Shown: piece by piece, positions 6,401 through 7,409 of the stretch
Position numbering within the stretch: position 1 is the stretch's first letter
How the letters are laid out: each line of letters begins with the position of its first letter
Source: Patescibacteria group bacterium
GTDB taxonomy: Bacteria > Patescibacteriota > WWE3 > UBA101185 > UBA10185
NCBI GenBank assembly: GCA_018056275.1
Contig: JAGPFW010000032.1
Span: 1-7,409 of the forward strand
Length of the DNA stretch: 7,409 nt
Direction of reading: 5' to 3'
Notes under the pieces: model-generated
What the model was told of the DNA's origin: nothing
The model's database searches: none
What the model saw: the letters and a program-made list of their open reading frames with translations, nothing else
Translations under genes and position numbers: made by a program

Positions 6401-7087
6401 GATGGTAGTGGTATTTGTGACTCATATTATTTTCCGAATGTTTCTCATACCACAGGCTATATATTGGCTATCGATGCCAGAAACGTTTTTGAGATGCCCT
6501 TGAGAATTTGTTTGACGAATGAATACTCCAAAAGATGCGATGTTTATAATTCTTTATCTGAAAGCCCTATATTTGAGAAGCATTATTTTTTGGTTCCTCC
6601 AATGGGAGAGGGTAGAGGATATACCTTAAATGTAAGTAACTTGGTTTTTGGAAATACTGATTCTTCCAATGAACTAAGGAGTATCTCTTTCTCTCCTGTC
6701 CCATATGATTATATTCTAGGTCTCTATGATATATCTCCCGATGAGTTATTTATTAGTGGTAAGGATTTGGTTGTGTATAACCAATCTTTTGAAAAAAATT
6801 GGATAGCCCTTTGTGGCCTTCGTCTATGCCCTGCCAAACACGTCAAGGTCAACAATTGGGCTAATGGATGGGTTTTTGAGGGCGCTTCTCTAGAGGGATC
6901 TCCTGATGCCTCCTCGGATGGCTCCTTTTCTGCCTTTTCTATGGGCAAAATCACTATAATATTTTGGCCTCAAATTTTGCAATACATTGGTTTTTTCGCC
7001 TTGCTAGGAACTTTCGGTTGGGTTTCTTTAAAAATTATCCGTCAAAAGTTTCTAGAAATTTCGAAACTTCCCCCAAGAACGGGTTAA
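3425..7087 (+). CDS. Large AftD/YfhO-like GT-C membrane protein with an extracytoplasmic beta region
   Basis: A 1220-residue protein with an N-terminal polytopic domain (about residues 20-460, roughly 12 TM segments), a large extracytoplasmic region (about 465-1177) and one final TM segment (about 1178-1203) followed by a short basic tail. The first outer loop carries TGWDTLHPE (45-53), with Asp48 as the candidate GT-C catalytic acid, and STQAHASEIP (78-87). FGEAFRFPFTK (395-405) precedes a TM segment, as in YfhO and AftD/DUF3367-type proteins, which are thought to use polyprenyl-phosphate sugars on the outer membrane face. Near the end, NQSFEKNW (1119-1126) and VNNWANGW (1142-1149) match the YfhO-like juxtamembrane pattern. 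Two four-cysteine modules lie at 801-874 and 969-1038, and a CGLRLC pair at 1130-1135. The first ATG (3425) is chosen from the 6-nt distance to TATAAT; the in-frame ATG at 3431 is the alternative. The gene is AT-rich (19 G+C in the 60 bases 5521-5580). The broad GT-C relationship is reasonably secure; the sugar and acceptor are unknown, and a non-catalytic role is possible. Confidence 0.82.
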   Translation: MRMETAQNKTQFWKNLLSKISFPLILVSLCLFISYKNYTPNTFLTGWDTLHPEFNYSIYWKRMLSGIWQDHQGLGAVSTQAHASEIPRVLILMILDIFLKTNQVRYAYAFLMLILGPLGVYFLLQHIFKQKNYSSLGFAPFIGGLVYLFNLGVLQQFVVPLEMFLTHYGFLGWFYLSLYSLFESPKRKKNLLVFILVNFFMSPQAHTSTLFFSHLMMLCVFLITYTFLQISSGKTPFKKSVFSSLVIFTLTIISNLFWLLPNIYFAVNHSSVVKDAKITRLFSQEAFLHNKQYGNIKDVALMKNFLFNWGVHTGNGKFSPLLSVWYSHLDNPAVQAVGYGVFALAVVGILLAFAKRDKLFISFSPLFFLSLFFLFTVNPPLGFLFEFLQENIPLFGEAFRFPFTKISILAVFSYALFAGYTLENLFLLFAKTLPKVNAFYLKSLFTVAFSILLFFYAKPFFTGNLISPYMRVKIPDRYFQMFEYFNTQDDYGRVGQLPIHTLWGWVYYDWNLFSGLGYQGAGFLWFGIKQPLLDREFDRWGAYNEQYYREMSQAVYSQDVPAFEKILAKYKVKWIIFDKSIFDPGKDPKMLFHKEIEELLESSSIIQLDQDFGGGLQVYKVNKEYSLIESISGFYDFSDNISGLPTDPLYFQYGDYANLSGKENFPFMGMVSSLEKVSPDFISEDEENLYLKSPIERTLKSIISSDYFPVRVFAKRSLDSLSVRLEDETFGLSQAFDIPLVNFSPDIVFGFNEEFIPSENFNSMEVDLGYILINPSEGLKFREFSRIEGKVLNEFPFLEACRDFRHGASYGLETIPDGFRFESKSTVSCVTLPLDTVFSSVDFPQGYMVQVMSNITSNKSLTETCIFDMASGLCKNAKRYISDGNSFAFFSDTPLKDAFLRFLNHPLLFEPDISSSEVKNLKITLYAPTREITVPLANVDYGKKPLLGVPRANVLERREGLSSNDFRMCDTGNRDIVSGTVEFSENILRYTTDGSGICDSYYFPNVSHTTGYILAIDARNVFEMPLRICLTNEYSKRCDVYNSLSESPIFEKHYFLVPPMGEGRGYTLNVSNLVFGNTDSSNELRSISFSPVPYDYILGLYDISPDELFISGKDLVVYNQSFEKNWIALCGLRLCPAKHVKVNNWANGWVFEGASLEGSPDASSDGSFSAFSMGKITIIFWPQILQYIGFFALLGTFGWVSLKIIRQKFLEISKLPPRTG
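5825..6046 (+). repeat. First four-cysteine module in the 1220-aa protein
   Basis: Cysteines at residues 801, 829, 865 and 874, with spacings of 28, 36 and 9; the last two form CX8C (CIFDMASGLC). The segment between them reads as beta strands with an FPQGYMVQV core. Disulfides are likely if the region is outside the membrane. Confidence 0.6.
6329..6538 (+). repeat. Second four-cysteine module in the 1220-aa protein
   Basis: Cysteines at residues 969, 998, 1029 and 1038, with spacings of 29, 31 and 9; the last two again form CX8C (CLTNEYSKRC). TTGYILAID here aligns with the FPQGYMVQV strand of the first module. The copies start 168 residues apart. Confidence 0.6.
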
Positions 7088-7126
7088 AAACTCCCTTTTA
7101 CCTTTAGCATCCATATAGAAGAAAAA

Positions 7127-7181
7127 TTTCCTTGACAGAAGGAAACATTCCTTATAAACCTTCCCAAGGAAAGACTTTTTT
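7127..7181 (+). terminator. Candidate terminator with mutually exclusive hairpins
   Basis: Four segments alternate: TTTCCTT (7127-7133), AAGGAAA (7139-7145), TTCCTT (7148-7153) and AAGGAAA (7166-7172). Each can pair with its neighbour (1:2, 2:3 or 3:4), and GACTTTTTT (7173-7181) follows the last. Pairing 3:4 next to the U-tract is terminator-like and is the only candidate stop for the transcript of the 1220-aa gene. The stems are short (6-7 bp) and A-U-rich, so efficiency may be low. Confidence 0.45.
7132..7158 (+). promoter_or_regulatory. Possible promoter in the right-hand non-coding region
   Basis: A perfect TTGACA (7132-7137) and a TATAAA (7153-7158) are separated by 15 nt, shorter than the usual 16-18. 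The -35 lies within the inverted repeat TTTCCTT-GACAG-AAGGAAA (7127-7145), so the repeat could be an operator. No coding frame follows; if real, the promoter would drive a non-coding RNA or a gene beyond the window. Confidence 0.35.
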
Positions 7182-7202
7182 AAAACCATCATAATAGACA
7201 AT

Positions 7203-7226
7203 CAACAAAGGGCGCTTCCTTTGTTG
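7203..7226 (+). other. Perfect 9-bp hairpin, possible part of a small RNA
   Basis: CAACAAAGG (7203-7211) pairs perfectly with CCTTTGTTG (7218-7226) over the 6-nt loop GCGCTT. The loop can also pair with GGAGCG just downstream (7229-7234), giving an alternative fold. No T-tract follows, so it is not a simple terminator on either strand. Confidence 0.45.
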
Positions 7227-7310
7227 TGGGAGCGTAACTTAAAGATACCCTCAAGGCTTATCGGTAGTTATATCCAGAACAAAATTTGTAGATCGTATTT
7301 ATTCCAGTCT

Positions 7311-7338
7311 TAGTAAAAACATTTTTGTATTATTACTA
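7311..7338. repeat. AT-rich inverted repeat
   Basis: TAGTAA (7311-7316) is the inverse of TTACTA (7333-7338). Inside it AA and ACA pair with TT and TGT, with two bulged A residues and a TTTT loop (7322-7325). It could be a weak bidirectional RNA end or a protein site; in AT-rich DNA chance is also possible. Confidence 0.3.
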
Positions 7339-7409
7339 TAGCTTACGTCTCCACAACTCCGTCGATACCCCATAATAAGAGTGCCTAGAGGTCTTAGATA
7401 GCCCTATAG

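Larger units (their letters stand above)
7088..7409. other. Non-coding stretch after the 1220-aa gene
   Basis: No ATG occurs on the + strand anywhere in this stretch and the few GTG frames close within a few codons. On the - strand only a 23-codon open stretch (7336-7407, stopping at 7336-7338) enters from the right edge; it is too short to call. What it does hold is listed separately: alternating CCTT/AAGG hairpins with a U-tract, a promoter-like motif, a 9-bp hairpin, an AT-rich inverted repeat at 7311-7338, and an 11-bp palindrome ACAAAATTTGT (7279-7289). No known RNA family was recognised. Confidence 0.7.

Noticed and set aside
7066..7084. C-terminal LPPRTG of the 1220-aa protein as a sortase LPXTG signal
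   Set aside because: It has one residue too many, lies after the last TM segment on the probable cytoplasmic side, and no hydrophobic segment follows.
7203..7234. H-type pseudoknot from the loop of the 9-bp hairpin pairing with GGAGCG
   Set aside because: Only two or three bases would have to span a 9-bp stem, which is sterically unlikely; the two pairings are better seen as alternatives.
7336..7407. End of a gene on the - strand entering from the right edge
   Set aside because: Only 23 codons are open before a stop, with no recognisable motif; this is within chance expectation.
1..7409. CRISPR array, insertion sequence, tRNA or rRNA
   Set aside because: No regularly spaced direct repeats, no transposase-like frame, no terminal inverted repeats around a gene, and no cloverleaf or rRNA-like segment were seen.

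Overview
The window holds four genes, all on the + strand: a 5'-truncated gene, three complete ones, and about 320 bp of non-coding sequence at the right end. It looks like a bacterial chromosome segment, probably from an uncultured low-G+C lineage. The promoters have sigma70-type -35/-10 boxes and the terminators are intrinsic. Translation uses the standard bacterial code: TGG for Trp, and TAG, TGA and TAA only as terminal stops. The large membrane GT-C proteins, SD-less starts and gene style fit Patescibacteria/CPR (Microgenomates-like), but that is an inference and no marker gene is present.

Layout: (1) 2-382, the G+C-rich tail of an unrecognised, probably secreted protein. (2) A long-stem terminator at 396-452 whose U-tract runs into an extended -10 promoter for a PIG-V/Gpi18-like polytopic glycosyltransferase (489-2111), which is AT-rich and apparently leaderless. 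(3) A near-consensus promoter (2178-2206) and a perfect Shine-Dalgarno sequence (2248-2254) driving a G+C-rich secreted protein of 349 aa (2261-3310), built from a duplicated domain around a central beta-rich segment. (4) A second long-stem terminator (3322-3394) merging into a TATAAT promoter for a 1220-aa AftD/YfhO-like GT-C membrane protein (3425-7087), also AT-rich and leaderless, with a duplicated four-cysteine extracytoplasmic module. (5) 7088-7409, with no gene, but with a run of mutually exclusive short hairpins ending in a U-tract, a promoter-like motif and a perfect 9-bp hairpin.

The main pattern is a two-fold repeat of one arrangement: a G+C-rich secreted-protein gene, a long-stem terminator about 11-13 nt after its stop, then an AT-rich leaderless GT-C gene starting 106-114 nt after that stop. 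Each gene appears to have its own promoter, so this is a cluster of separate transcripts rather than one operon. A plausible reading, not proven by the sequence, is a cell-surface locus in which two lipid-linked-sugar glycosyltransferases act near secreted surface proteins that may have a different evolutionary origin.
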